A stretch of DNA of 64,000 nt from Nocardia sp. SYP-A9097 (GCF_009649815.1 NZ_WJIC01000013.1:1-64000), one strand, 5' to 3'; numbered from the stretch's first letter, positions 42,352 to 51,352 are shown. The notes: generated by a model not told the origin, from the sequence alone. Made by a program: numbers and translations.

Positions 42352-44256
42352 TCAATCGACACCGGGACGGTAGTCGAATGGCTGGGACCACCAGATGCCC
42401 TCACCATATGTGATGCCTGCGAGCGCCCGGTGGACCGTATCCACGTGGCGGGCAGCAATCGATCCGTGGATCACACAGGTCCGCAAATTCGGGACAGCGT
42501 CATCGATATCTGCTGCGAGTGAGCTCAAATAGGACGAGACGGTCGCAAAGGCAGCGGTCGGCACGGTGGCCTCGAATCGGTGATACGGCTCGAGTAGTCG
42601 CGTCCCGGCTGCGCGTAGTGCGCGGTCGAGCACGATCGGTGTCAGGGCGCGGAAGTCCGCGGCCGTGGTGATCGGTCCGACGAAACCGGTATGAGTGAGC
42701 ACAACGATGCAGTCGGTGATCGCATGCCCCGACGGTCCGCGCCGCAGACAGGCGTGCACGGATTCTTCAATGGCGGAATGGAATGCGCGTGGCAGCGTGC
42801 CGAACCTTGTCTCCCGGAGGAACGCGACCCCCGAACCCGCTGTGGCCGCAGCGACACGCAATCCGAGAGTAGCCCAGTATCCGCTGGGGCTGGGCGCGCG
42901 ATGGCCGAGTTCTTCAATCGCATGACCGATCCCGGTGACTTGCTCGACGTAAATCGGTTCGCTGTCCCGGAATTCGGCGTCGATGCCGAATTCTGCGGCG
43001 AGAGTCGCGGCGATGATCTCTTTTTGGATCTCCCCGTAGAGCAGGATCGATATGGAGCCGTCGGGTTCGAGTTGGACGTGCAGGAGCGGATCGTGTTCGC
43101 TCATCAACTCGAGTGCGGCGTGCAGGCGCGTTGCCGGGCCACCGCGGGTGCGGACCAGGGTGCGCAGCACGGGTGCCGGGAAGTCCGCGCGCCGCCCGAC
43201 CTCTGGAGCGTCATCGAGTGCGGCGAGCCGATCGCCGACGCGGACCCAGGGCAGCCCCCTGATCGCGCCGATGTCGCCCGCCGACAGAAGGTCGATTCCG
43301 CGACGGCCAACCACCTCGAGTGACGCGATGCGACCGGTATTCCGCGCGATTGTCCCATCGGGCGCAATACGTTCCAGGGTGATCTGCTGGCGTGCGCTCA
43401 GTGCTCCGGCGAACAGCCGAAGATGCGCGGTCTTCGCTCCCGAAGCCGAGCGCTCGAGGGCGAACACGGTCCCACGGGGCGCACACGAGCCGTGGGCGGG
43501 GACGGATGGCAGCAGTTGGATGAGGCCGTTGAGCAGTTCCGGAATCCCTTGCCCACCACGCGCCGAACCGAAGTAGACCGGATGAATACGGGCGGCGGCG
43601 GTCTGTTCGGCCAGCAGCAGCGGTAATTCACCAGGACCGAGTCCCGTACCTTCCACGATCCGGGCCAGCACGGCGTCGTCTATGTCGGCGAGCCTTTCGG
43701 TGAGGTTGTCCCGGAAACGGTTGTCCGCCAGTATTTCCGGGATCACCCGCACGACTTCGGTGCCCGCATGCCGCACCGATGTCATAGCCAGGAGATGAGG
43801 AGTCAGCGTTCTCCGCATCTCGACAATGAGGTCGCCGGTGCGTGCACCGGGACGATCGACCTTGTTGACGAAGACGACGGTCGGTACCCGCAAGCCGCGC
43901 AGCATCCGCATGAGCGTCCGAGTGTGGGACTGTACGCCCTCCACCGCCGACACCACGAGTATGGCGGCGTCCAGCACCTCCACCGCGCGATGGACCTCGG
44001 CCACAAAGTCCGGATGCCCGGGCGTATCAATGACATTGACATGCGCCCCGCGGTGCGCGAACGCGGCGACTCCTGTCCGCACGGTAATGCCGCGCTGCTG
44101 CTCGATGGCACCGGTGTCGGTTTGCGTGGTCCCGGCATCGACACTGCCGAGTGTGTGAATAGCGCCCGTGTCGAAGAGCAGGCGCTCGGTCAGGCTGGTC
44201 TTACCCGCGTCGACATGGGCAAGGATCCCGATATTGAGAGTGGGGTGGGTAGGCAA
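42352..44256 (-). CDS. Tetracycline-type ribosomal protection protein (translational GTPase)
   Basis: A 634-residue EF-G-like GTPase from TTG 44256. GTPase motifs: AHVDAGKTS (G1), VIDTPGH (G3) and VFVNKVD (G4). Domains II to V follow. The overall pattern and length match Tet(M)/Otr(A) proteins, which remove tetracycline from the ribosome; some actinomycete homologues have other antibiotic or housekeeping roles. A short leader peptide overlaps the start, and a WhiB7-like promoter lies upstream, both consistent with antibiotic-inducible expression. The resistance spectrum is an inference. Confidence 0.85.
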   Translation of the reverse strand: MPTHPTLNIGILAHVDAGKTSLTERLLFDTGAIHTLGSVDAGTTQTDTGAIEQQRGITVRTGVAAFAHRGAHVNVIDTPGHPDFVAEVHRAVEVLDAAILVVSAVEGVQSHTRTLMRMLRGLRVPTVVFVNKVDRPGARTGDLIVEMRRTLTPHLLAMTSVRHAGTEVVRVIPEILADNRFRDNLTERLADIDDAVLARIVEGTGLGPGELPLLLAEQTAAARIHPVYFGSARGGQGIPELLNGLIQLLPSVPAHGSCAPRGTVFALERSASGAKTAHLRLFAGALSARQQITLERIAPDGTIARNTGRIASLEVVGRRGIDLLSAGDIGAIRGLPWVRVGDRLAALDDAPEVGRRADFPAPVLRTLVRTRGGPATRLHAALELMSEHDPLLHVQLEPDGSISILLYGEIQKEIIAATLAAEFGIDAEFRDSEPIYVEQVTGIGHAIEELGHRAPSPSGYWATLGLRVAAATAGSGVAFLRETRFGTLPRAFHSAIEESVHACLRRGPSGHAITDCIVVLTHTGFVGPITTAADFRALTPIVLDRALRAAGTRLLEPYHRFEATVPTAAFATVSSYLSSLAADIDDAVPNLRTCVIHGSIAARHVDTVHRALAGITYGEGIWWSQPFDYRPGVD

Positions 44257-44323
44257 TGCCTGAGTCCTCGAAAGTCGCCATCCGATAGAGGGATTGGGGT
44301 GTATCGAAAACCTGGCGCATCAT
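44201..44323 (-). CDS. Leader peptide upstream of ribosomal protection gene
   Basis: From ATG 44323 (or 44320), with AGGAG at 44332-44328, a 40-codon frame begins MMRQVFDTPQSLYRMATFED and runs 55 bases into the main gene, which starts inside it at TTG 44256 in another frame. The strong ribosome site in front of the leader and the weak TTG start inside it suggest translational coupling or attenuation: ribosome stalling on the leader would alter expression. Confidence 0.55.
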   Translation of the reverse strand: MMRQVFDTPQSLYRMATFEDSGIAYPPHSQYRDPCPCRRG

Positions 44324-44351
44324 CACTCTCCTGATCGGAACCCAAGTCAGC

Positions 44352-44390
44352 AGAATGGCAACCCGCGGCTCTACCCCGCAAGTCATTTTT
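44352..44390 (-). promoter_or_regulatory. WhiB7-like promoter
   Basis: On the minus strand, AAAAAT (44390-44385) stands three bases before TTGCGG (-35, 44381-44376); CATTCT (44357-44352) is a -10 at 18 bases. An AT-rich element just upstream of -35 is the mark of WhiB7-dependent promoters, which respond to ribosome-targeting antibiotics. The predicted start is about 20 bases before the leader peptide. Confidence 0.6.
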
Positions 44391-44447
44391 CGGGAGCGTT
44401 ACCCATCGCCCAGCCTCGGCTGCGAGGCCAATTGGCGCCGATCCTGA

Positions 44448-45368
44448 TCAACCTGCCGATTGATCGCGATAGCCCCGCGTCGCCGCCGTGTAGGCGCCGG
44501 CGAGCATCAAGGCACATCCGAATAGTTGAAGCCCCGTTGGGTTTTCACCGAGGATGAGCGCCGCCAGCGCGAGCGCGCCGACCGGGACCAGCATGAGGAT
44601 GGCGGCGCTCACCGTGCTGCTCAGCGCGGGCGCGGCGAGGGCGACGGCAAGCCAGCCGATGAGTTGGCCACACGCGGCAGTCAATGCGAGCCAGCCCAGG
44701 GCGGGCCACCCCGGGGCGAAGACCATTCCTCGCCACAATGCCGCGACGGTCGCTGCGGAAACGCAGATGACGAAGTAGGACTGCACCGGCGGTCCGGCAT
44801 GCGCGGTGCGGCGGAGTAGGAAGAGGAATACCGCGTAGCAGAGCGCGGCGAGCAGGGCGTGGACTGCGCCTCGGAGTGGGTCGGTGCCGGTGGGGACCGA
44901 CTCGAAAACGCCTGCGGTGAGCAGGATTCCACCGACCATGAGCGGCAGCATCAGCCGGTATGTGCGCGAAATCGGCTCGCGGTCGATGAGCAGGGCCAGC
45001 ACCGGGACGATGACGACCTGCGCGTTCACAAGTACCGCAGTCAGCCCGGCCCCGACTTCGAAAACCGCTTGCGTCCACAGCAGTGCGTCCGCAGCGAACA
45101 GCACCCCGGCCAGCGTCGCGACCATGCCGTGCCGCCGATGTGGTGGGCCTTCCCGACGACGTTCCATGCGTGCGAGCGGCCACAGGATGGGCAAGGCCAG
45201 CGCACAGCGGAAGAAGGTGGCGGTCGCGGGGGAGACGCCCGCGAGGGCGATGAATACGCCCGAGGTGGCAATACCGAGCGCGCCCACCGCCATCGTCAAG
45301 CGCGTTCGAACTCCGCCCAAGTGTCTCCCGAGCGCCGAAACCGTTTGCCGCCTTGGGAGTCCGACCAT
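44448..45368 (-). CDS. EamA/DMT family transporter
   Basis: A 306-residue protein with ten hydrophobic helices in two repeats, typical of the drug/metabolite transporter superfamily (EamA). Visible marks include TRLTMAVGALGIATSGVFIA, AADALLWTQAVFEVGAGLTAVLVN and the C-terminal AAILMLVPVGALALAALILG. The first 25 residues are polar; ATG 45293 is an alternative start. Substrate unknown, perhaps amino acids or drugs. It is next to the ribosomal protection gene but probably has its own promoter. Confidence 0.85.
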   Translation of the reverse strand: MVGLPRRQTVSALGRHLGGVRTRLTMAVGALGIATSGVFIALAGVSPATATFFRCALALPILWPLARMERRREGPPHRRHGMVATLAGVLFAADALLWTQAVFEVGAGLTAVLVNAQVVIVPVLALLIDREPISRTYRLMLPLMVGGILLTAGVFESVPTGTDPLRGAVHALLAALCYAVFLFLLRRTAHAGPPVQSYFVICVSAATVAALWRGMVFAPGWPALGWLALTAACGQLIGWLAVALAAPALSSTVSAAILMLVPVGALALAALILGENPTGLQLFGCALMLAGAYTAATRGYRDQSAG

Positions 45369-45693
45369 CGGGCGACGTTACCGTCGGTCGCTGCGGGGGA
45401 GCATCTGATTTTCCGGCTGCCAGGTGTCTGAGAAATCAGCCAGTACCCGCCACATAAATGAGAGAGCGGCGAGCTGCGCGTACCAGGTGAGGATTGTTCA
45501 GCGGCTCCTACGCGCGTGCTGCCGAGGAGAACTGGGGCGATGCGGTGCTGCGCGCGGCATTTGCCATGCGCACCTTGGCAACTACCTTCAGGTCCTGCGG
45601 AAATCTAGCACAGCTAGACAAGGTAGCGGATGAATGTTACCGTTGCTCTGGTTTCTATCACTGCTAGAATTGAGAAGGGAAGCTGAAAGGCCC
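45369..45693. other. Intergenic stretch with promoter
   Basis: About 325 bases without a gene. The distal part holds TTGCTC (45643-45648) and TAGAAT (45665-45670), spaced 16, followed by GAGAAGGGAAG. Upstream, TCTAGC-ACA-GCTAGA (45604-45618) is a perfect inverted repeat, and a further GCTAGA half-site (45663-45668) overlaps the -10. The rest shows nothing. Confidence 0.5.
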
Positions 45694-45804
45694 ATGCCAC
45701 GACGCAAGACGCGCGGGACGCGGCAGGCAACACAGCTTGCGCTTTCCGCACCCGACAACTTCCGGCTGATCGCCGGGGACACACCTGAATTCACCGAGGG
45801 GTAA
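45694..45804 (+). CDS. 36-residue leader or small protein
   Basis: ATG 45694, preceded by GAAAGG, opens a basic then acidic peptide that begins MPRRKTRGTRQATQLALSAP and ends at TAA 45802-45804, five bases before the PPOX gene. It could be a small conserved protein or simply a coupling leader. Family unknown. Confidence 0.4.
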   Translation: MPRRKTRGTRQATQLALSAPDNFRLIAGDTPEFTEG

Positions 45805-45809
45805 CTGAC

Positions 45810-46208
45810 ATGACCTTCACCATCAACGAACAGCAGTTTCTCGCGGAGGCCGGGATCGGGCGGCTGGCCACGGTATCGCCCGACGGCGTTGTGCAGAACA
45901 ATCCGACCGGCTATCGGGTGAACGCCGACGGCACGATCGACATCGGGGGCATGGGGATGCGGGGTAGTCGGAAGTACCGCAATGTCGAGGCGGACAGCCG
46001 GGTGTCGTTCGTCATAGACCAGCAGGTTTCCTTGGAGCCGTACGTGATTCGTGGCATCGAGGTACGCGGCACGGCCGAGGCGCTCGATGACGAGGAGCCA
46101 CCGTTCCCGCCTCAGGAGCGCGCGATCATCCGAATTCACCCCGAACGGGTCATCTCCTGGGGCATCGACGGCGGATCCTTCGACTTCACCAGTCGCGGCG
46201 CCGAGTAG
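45810..46208 (+). CDS. PPOX-class F420-dependent oxidoreductase
   Basis: A 132-residue split-barrel flavin/deazaflavin protein from ATG 45810. Marks: LAEAGIGRLATVSPDGVVQNNPTGYRV and a later RNVEADSRVSFVID with RGIEVRGTAEAL, typical of the pyridoxamine-phosphate-oxidase-like F420 reductases of actinomycetes. It reduces small unsaturated substrates with F420H2. It follows a short open frame in the same direction; a DUF2871 gene is downstream after about 95 bases. Confidence 0.85.
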   Translation: MTFTINEQQFLAEAGIGRLATVSPDGVVQNNPTGYRVNADGTIDIGGMGMRGSRKYRNVEADSRVSFVIDQQVSLEPYVIRGIEVRGTAEALDDEEPPFPPQERAIIRIHPERVISWGIDGGSFDFTSRGAE

Positions 46209-46304
46209 TCGAGTGATGAACAGAAATTCCTCAGGCGATAGACGCAGCGATCCGCTTCATCCCTTTCGCCGTCGACCGATCCACGTACGCGACAAGGGAA
46301 CTCG

Positions 46305-46733
46305 ATGAAACAGCTCTATTACGCGGCAGTCTTGTATACCGTGCTCGGTCTGGTGGCCGGGTTGTTCTATCGCGACTTCACCAAGTCCCACAATTTCACG
46401 GGAAAGACCGAGCTCGCGGTCACGCACACCCACCTGCTGGCGCTGGGCACGCTGTTCTTCCTGATCGTCATCGGGTTGGAGAAACAGTTCACCCTGTCTT
46501 CCGGAAGGCTGTATCGCTGGTTCTTCTGGACCTACAACGTCGGTGTCCTGTGGACCGTGACGACCATGACCATCATCGGGATCCGCACCGTGCAAGGGCA
46601 TTCCGAGAGCAATCCGCTGTCGCACCTGGCAGGTGGCGGCCACATCCTCATGACCGTCGGCTTCACACTGTTCTTCGTCTGCCTGTACCGGCCTGTGGTC
46701 GCGACACGCGAGGAGGAACTCGTCCGGTCGTGA
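46305..46733 (+). CDS. DUF2871 membrane protein
   Basis: A 142-residue protein from ATG 46305 with four transmembrane helices: LYYAAVLYTVLGLVAGLFY, THTHLLALGTLFFLIVIGLE, FWTYNVGVLWTVTTMTIIG and HILMTVGFTLFFVCLYR. Conserved His residues lie near helix ends (THTH, GGGH), as in DUF2871 proteins, which are perhaps haem- or metal-related. Function unknown. Terminated by the 46823-46860 hairpin. Confidence 0.8.
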   Translation: MKQLYYAAVLYTVLGLVAGLFYRDFTKSHNFTGKTELAVTHTHLLALGTLFFLIVIGLEKQFTLSSGRLYRWFFWTYNVGVLWTVTTMTIIGIRTVQGHSESNPLSHLAGGGHILMTVGFTLFFVCLYRPVVATREEELVRS

Positions 46734-46822
46734 CGCGGTCAGACGATCCGGCGGCCGGGGCCTGCCCGCAGCGGGCCGAACACGCTGCGCCACAGCATGT
46801 TCGGAATATGCGCAGCACAAGG

Positions 46823-46860
46823 CACGGTCGGTGCGGCTTCGAGGAGCCGCACCGACCGTG
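46823..46860. terminator. Strong bidirectional hairpin terminator
   Basis: A perfect 16-bp stem: CACGGTCGGTGCGGCT (46823-46838) and AGCCGCACCGACCGTG (46845-46860), with the loop TCGAGG. It lies between the convergent DUF2871 gene (stop 46733) and the secreted protein gene (stop 46896). Confidence 0.85.
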
Positions 46861-46895
46861 TCATCCGAAGTCCGCATGCGCGGTTCGGGGGAATG

Positions 46896-47747
46896 TCAGG
46901 GCTGCGGGGCGCAATCAGCAGGAGGCGCGAATCCCTGGTTTGCCACGTTGTTTCCGAGCAGGACTGTCACTTTCGCCTCGACGGGGGCCTGACCAGTGGC
47001 CGTGATCTTGACGGTGAAGGATTCGGTCTTCTCCTTTGCCGTCGCAGTGCAATTCGCGGTCCAGGCGATCTTCTGGCCATTGTCGATGATCGAGAACCCG
47101 ACGTAGCCCTTCTTGGGTTCGGCGCTGGTTACCTGCACGATCTTGGGGGTGACCCCGGCCGGTGCGTCGACCAGATCGGAGACGGGGGTCTCGGCCCGGC
47201 CGAAGGTATTCACCGAGGCGCGGTCTTCCTTGGCGGTCAGCTTCGCACCGCCCTGCCCGGTACCGGTTGTCGTGGTGGTGAGGGTATTGGATGCCGCGGT
47301 CGTGTCGAACGCGCCGTTCGGCGCGAAGCCCTTGACCACCGCATCACTGGAAATGGCGGTCTTCGCGGGTGTTTGGCCGTCGACCATAACGGTGAGGGTG
47401 GCGGATCCGCTCTTGGCCTTGGTGATCTCGCCCAGATTGAAGACGACCTTCTGCGTACCCTGCCGAGTCCCGCCGGTTTGGTAGACCGTGCTGTTCGGAA
47501 TGGTCACTTCGGCAACAACATTGGTGAACGAGTCGTTCCCGGCGGTGCTCACGGTGAGCGTGCACGCCACTTCGTCACCGGGGAAAAGGCTGCCGGGAGT
47601 CTGCACATCACGGCACTCGTACTTCGTGGTCGGACCCGCCACGGCGTACGCCGGAGCCGTGCCGATCTGAAGCGCGCCGGCGGCGAGCGCAAACGCCGAA
47701 GCGACCATTACGGCACGCTTCAGCGCGGGCTTGGGGGCAGTGGTCAT
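46896..47747 (-). CDS. Secreted Thr/Ser-rich protein
   Basis: A 283-residue protein from ATG 47747 with a signal peptide (AVMVASAFALAAGALQIGTA, cleavage near APAYA-V at about 35). The mature part looks like two or three beta-sandwich modules, with paired Cys (YECRDV, VACTLTV, ANCTATA, ADCAPQP) suggesting disulphides. It resembles DUF11-like or immunoglobulin-type surface modules. Function unknown; likely extracellular or wall-associated. Confidence 0.7.
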   Translation of the reverse strand: MTTAPKPALKRAVMVASAFALAAGALQIGTAPAYAVAGPTTKYECRDVQTPGSLFPGDEVACTLTVSTAGNDSFTNVVAEVTIPNSTVYQTGGTRQGTQKVVFNLGEITKAKSGSATLTVMVDGQTPAKTAISSDAVVKGFAPNGAFDTTAASNTLTTTTTGTGQGGAKLTAKEDRASVNTFGRAETPVSDLVDAPAGVTPKIVQVTSAEPKKGYVGFSIIDNGQKIAWTANCTATAKEKTESFTVKITATGQAPVEAKVTVLLGNNVANQGFAPPADCAPQP

Positions 47748-47934
47748 GGTCTTCTCACCTTCCTGGTGGGTTGATCAACCCCGCGCTGGCCGCGGTTCGG
47801 ATCACCCTGGCTTTTGTTTCTGCACCGATGGTCGGCGGTGCGACTCTGCGTCCACCAATGAAGGACTAACGGCCGTTCGCCGTTCGTTGACAATCGCTAC
47901 CGGTGGTTCCATGATCGGTAGCAGGGAGTTTGCG

Positions 47935-49434
47935 ATGAAACCACCCGACTTGAATCCGATGGCTACGCATTCCTGCGATGTGTGCGTCATAGGCGCCGGG
48001 ATCGCGGGGCTGAATGCCTTATTCGTCGCGAGCCGTTACCTGAGCCGTGATCAAAGGATCATCCTGGTGGACCGGCACCCGCAGGCCGGCGGGATGTGGG
48101 TCGACACATATCCGTATGTTCGGCTGGACCAACCTCATTCACTGTTCACCGCGGGCGACATCAAGTGGACGATCCACAAGGATCGGTCCTACCTCGCGAC
48201 CCGGAGCGAGGTACTGGAGCATTGTGCGCACTGCGTGCGGGTCATCGAACAACGCGTTCAGGTCGAGAAGTACTTCGGCTGCGATTACCAGTCGCACGAG
48301 GAGACCGAGAGCGGTGTGCGTATCACCTGCACCGGCCCGGATGGCACGCCGTTCGTAATCATGGCGACCAAGCTGATCAAGGCGTTCGGTACCAATGTCG
48401 CGCCGATGGACCCGATACCTGTGTCGAGCAGTCGGGTGCACTCGGTGTCACCCAATTACTGCGACGTGCGGACCGGAGAAATGGCCCGTAGTGACACACC
48501 GGTCTGGATCATCGGCGGTGGTAAGACCGCGATGGACACCGCCTCGGCACTGATGGCGACCTGCCCGGGCCGGGAAGTGAACCTGGTTGCGGGGCCCGGG
48601 ACCATCTTCCTCAATCGCGATCGGATGGTGCCGCCCGGGGCACGCCGCTGGTGGGGCGGCGTCATGCCGAACCGTCTGTTCATCGACGTCGCACGCCATT
48701 TCGATGGAACCAATGAGTCCGAGGTCCAGGATTGGCTGCTGGCCACCGTCGGACTGTCCGTGACCCCGCAAGCGAGTAACTTCTTCGTGGGCCTGTTGTC
48801 TGAAGCGGAGCAGCGGACCATTCAGCAGGGCCTGAATACGGTGGTCATGGACCACCTCCAGGATGCGGCGGACCGCGATGGTGCGGTCGAGTTGACGTTT
48901 CGCAGCGGTGATACCGCGGTGACCGCAGCCGACAGCTGGATCGTGAACTGCACCGGTTACCTGCTGCACACGAGCACACCCTATGAGCCTTACGTGTCGC
49001 CCAGCGGCTCGGTGCTTTCGATTCAAACACGTTCGGCGACATTCGGATTCCTCTCGTTCAGCGGGTACTTCCTCACTCACCTGATGTTTCGGGACAAGCT
49101 CCGGGAGTTGCCGCTGTACGCGGTTGATTCAGACGAGCTGCGGACGAAGACCGCAACGGCCGCCCCACTCGCGTACACGGCCATGGCGCTGCACCTACAC
49201 AATCTGAGCCTCGTCTATGACTCGCTCGGACCGTCGGTGTTCCTGCGGTGTGGCGTCGATTTCGACCGGTGGTATCCGATACACCGGCGTATGAGCGACG
49301 TGGCGCATTTCGCTCGGACCCATCGGCGCGACCGGGAACATAACCGGCAGACCCTCGACACGATCGGTGAACGATTCCGCGTGCAGTGCGGTCCTGTCGG
49401 TTCTCAGATGAACTGGCGCAGCGGGAGCGCCTGA
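47935..49434 (+). CDS. NAD(P)/FAD-dependent oxidoreductase (monooxygenase-like)
   Basis: A 499-residue flavoprotein from ATG 47935 (GGGAG seven bases upstream). FAD site CDVCVIGAGIAGLNALFVAS; second dinucleotide site VWIIGGGKTAMDTASALMA for NADPH; WIVNCTGY closes the FAD region. It looks like a flavin monooxygenase or Baeyer-Villiger-like enzyme, but no clear FxGxxxHxxxW fingerprint was found. Divergent from the secreted protein gene. Its stop is 28 bases from a Tn7-like end. Confidence 0.8.
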   Translation: MKPPDLNPMATHSCDVCVIGAGIAGLNALFVASRYLSRDQRIILVDRHPQAGGMWVDTYPYVRLDQPHSLFTAGDIKWTIHKDRSYLATRSEVLEHCAHCVRVIEQRVQVEKYFGCDYQSHEETESGVRITCTGPDGTPFVIMATKLIKAFGTNVAPMDPIPVSSSRVHSVSPNYCDVRTGEMARSDTPVWIIGGGKTAMDTASALMATCPGREVNLVAGPGTIFLNRDRMVPPGARRWWGGVMPNRLFIDVARHFDGTNESEVQDWLLATVGLSVTPQASNFFVGLLSEAEQRTIQQGLNTVVMDHLQDAADRDGAVELTFRSGDTAVTAADSWIVNCTGYLLHTSTPYEPYVSPSGSVLSIQTRSATFGFLSFSGYFLTHLMFRDKLRELPLYAVDSDELRTKTATAAPLAYTAMALHLHNLSLVYDSLGPSVFLRCGVDFDRWYPIHRRMSDVAHFARTHRRDREHNRQTLDTIGERFRVQCGPVGSQMNWRSGSA

Positions 49435-49813
49435 TCTGCGGGTCGCCACCTTCTGCCTCGCTGTCGTCAGTCATAGCTTCTCATCCGAAGTGGCGGATTT
49501 CAGGTCAACCTTCGTTGAAGACGGGAGGGCGGTCTGCTGGATTCGTTGATGACTTCTGATGCCGGCGACCCGCAAACTATGACGGTCGGTTGGCTGGGCC
49601 GAGATCTATTGGTAGCGGTGGAAAGTGGTACGAACACTGGCGTGCAGGGTGTCGGCGACTTCTTGCTCGAACTCGGCGCGGTGGTCGCCGAGCCGCCGGC
49701 CAAGCGGTAGGGAGGTTGAGTAGAGATATCCGATCACCTGTTCCGTCATCCAGGGTCGGTCAAATTCATAGATCGATCGACCCACTTGCGAGAAGGTCGG
49801 TTCCCTGTAGTCG
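49435..49813. other. Intergenic stretch with transposon-like end
   Basis: The first 70 bases hold a Tn7-like left-end site (see the cassette element). A plus-strand frame at 49549-49710 (53 codons, containing WLGRDLLVAVESGTNTG) has no ribosome site and no known family; it was not accepted as a gene. The remainder shows nothing. Confidence 0.35.
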
Positions 49814-50392
49814 CTATTTGTCGGCGAGCCGGGCCTTCTTGACCCTATTGCCGCAGGTGTTCATTGAGCACCAGCGGCGGTTTGTGCCGCGACTGGTGTC
49901 GAGAAAGAGGCCGGCGCAGCCGGGGCCTTCGCATGTTTTGATCCGGCTGCGGTCGGGGCCTCCGAGTATTTGGATGGCGTCGGCGGCAAGCACTCCGAGT
50001 GCGTCCGCTACCGGCGCTTGTTTGCCGAGATGCCAGACTGCGAGGCCGTTCTCGAGGCCGGGCCTTGGCTGCCCTGCGGCCGCGGCCCCGTTCAGGATCG
50101 CCGCGTCACTCGGATCGGGGCGTTGGGTGGCCGCCACGGCCAGCCCCGCACGGTAGATCGCTTCTCTCAGGGTTAGCGCATACCGGAGCTCGGCGGGCGA
50201 GACGTCAGGCACGTCAAGCCCCGCGGCATGCAACCAGAGCTCGAACCGGCCGGGGTTGAAGAGCCGCTCCAGGGGCTCCGTGCCGGCCCGGTCGCTCACC
50301 GTGGCGGTGAAGCGGAACGCGAGCACCTCGTTGTCCAGCCGGAATAGTCGACGGGCCTCCACGATCACGCCCCTTTCCGCATGTACCACCAT
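49814..50392 (-). CDS. CGNR zinc-finger transcriptional regulator
   Basis: A 192-residue protein with an N-terminal ABATE-type sensor domain (ELWLHAAGLDVPDVSPAELRYALTLREAIY) and a C-terminal CGNR zinc finger: ligands in CEGPGCAGLF and RRWCSMNTCGNRVKKARL, with the diagnostic CGNR. Stress-responsive regulators of this type occur throughout actinomycetes. It is divergent from an oxidoreductase gene, and two matching inverted repeats lie between the starts, strongly suggesting control of both genes. Confidence 0.9.
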   Translation of the reverse strand: MVVHAERGVIVEARRLFRLDNEVLAFRFTATVSDRAGTEPLERLFNPGRFELWLHAAGLDVPDVSPAELRYALTLREAIYRAGLAVAATQRPDPSDAAILNGAAAAGQPRPGLENGLAVWHLGKQAPVADALGVLAADAIQILGGPDRSRIKTCEGPGCAGLFLDTSRGTNRRWCSMNTCGNRVKKARLADK

Positions 50393-50402
50393 GGACCTAC
50401 CT

Positions 50403-50474
50403 GAACCATCTTAGACGGTTCGACATGGGCGTCGACTCCTGCCATAGTGTGAACCGTCTTAGAAGGTTCACACT
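50403..50474. promoter_or_regulatory. Two CGNR operator sites
   Basis: Site 1 (50403-50421) is GAACC-ATCTTAGAC-GGTTC. Site 2 (50446-50474) is AGTGTGAACC-GTCTTAGAA-GGTTCACACT, with perfect ten-base arms. Both share GAACC, a nine-base TCTTAGA-containing spacer and GGTTC. Centres are 48 bases apart, in the gap between the divergent genes. Confidence 0.8.
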
Positions 50475-50488
50475 GTGGAGGTTGTGCG

Positions 50489-51352
50489 ATGGGCGAGGTT
50501 GCGGTCATTGGTCTGGGCGGGATGGGGCGGGCGATCGCGCGCAATCTGGTGCGGGCAGGCCATGAGACCGTGGTGTGGAACCGTTCAGCGGGGCCTGCGG
50601 AAGAACTCGCGCAGACCGGCGCCCTCCGCGTCGCATCCGTCGCGGAGGCCCTCCGGTGCCCGGTGGTGTTCTCGGTCCTGCCCAACGACACCGCCTTCGC
50701 GGAGGCTTTCCTGGACTCCGGGGTCCTGGACCAGGCTCGACCTGGGGCGGTCCACGTCAACGTGGCCACAGTGAGCGTTGGACTGGCCCGCCGGGCCGCA
50801 GAGGCGCACGCCGCGCACGGGATCGGCTATGTCGCTGCGCCGGTGTTCGGCCGGGTCAGCGTCGCGGAGGCCGGTGCGTTGAACATCCTCGCCGCCGGAG
50901 AGCCCGGGCTCATTGACCGAGTTCAGCCGTTCTTCGACGCGATCGGATCGCGCACCTGGCGCCTGGGCGAGCGGCCCGAGCAGGCCAACACCGCCAAGGT
51001 CCTGGGCAACTACCTGATCGCCTGCGCGATCCAGTCGCTAGGGGAGGCGGTCAGCGTCGCCGACGCGGCTGGCGCCGACCCGGGTCAGTTCGTCGAGCTG
51101 CTGGCTTCGACCCTCTTTCCTGGACCCGTCTACTCCGGATATGGATCGATGATCGCGCAGCGCAGATACCAGCCGGCCGGATTCACCACAGCACTCGGGC
51201 GCAAGGACCTCCACCTCGCCCTGGAGGCAGCAGCCGATCAAGCGGTCTCCCTGCCGTTCGGCGAACTGCTCAGAGGCGTGTTCGACCAGGCAATCGCCGA
51301 CGGCCGTGAAGCGGACGACTGGGCCGTGATCGCCGAGCAGCAGCTGCGGTGA
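50489..51352 (+). CDS. NAD(P)-dependent oxidoreductase, beta-hydroxyacid dehydrogenase family
   Basis: A 287-residue enzyme from ATG 50489 with GGAGG upstream. N-terminal Rossmann fold VAVIGLGGMGRAIARNLVRAGH with NADP-type WNRS; catalytic region AKVLGNYLIACAIQSLGEAV contains the family's conserved Lys and Asn. Members include 3-hydroxyisobutyrate dehydrogenases and imine reductases. Substrate unknown. Under the CGNR operator pair with the divergent regulator. Confidence 0.85.
   Translation: MGEVAVIGLGGMGRAIARNLVRAGHETVVWNRSAGPAEELAQTGALRVASVAEALRCPVVFSVLPNDTAFAEAFLDSGVLDQARPGAVHVNVATVSVGLARRAAEAHAAHGIGYVAAPVFGRVSVAEAGALNILAAGEPGLIDRVQPFFDAIGSRTWRLGERPEQANTAKVLGNYLIACAIQSLGEAVSVADAAGADPGQFVELLASTLFPGPVYSGYGSMIAQRRYQPAGFTTALGRKDLHLALEAAADQAVSLPFGELLRGVFDQAIADGREADDWAVIAEQQLR

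Noticed and set aside
49549..49710. 53-codon plus-strand frame inside the cassette
   Set aside because: No ribosome site at either possible start and no recognisable family.
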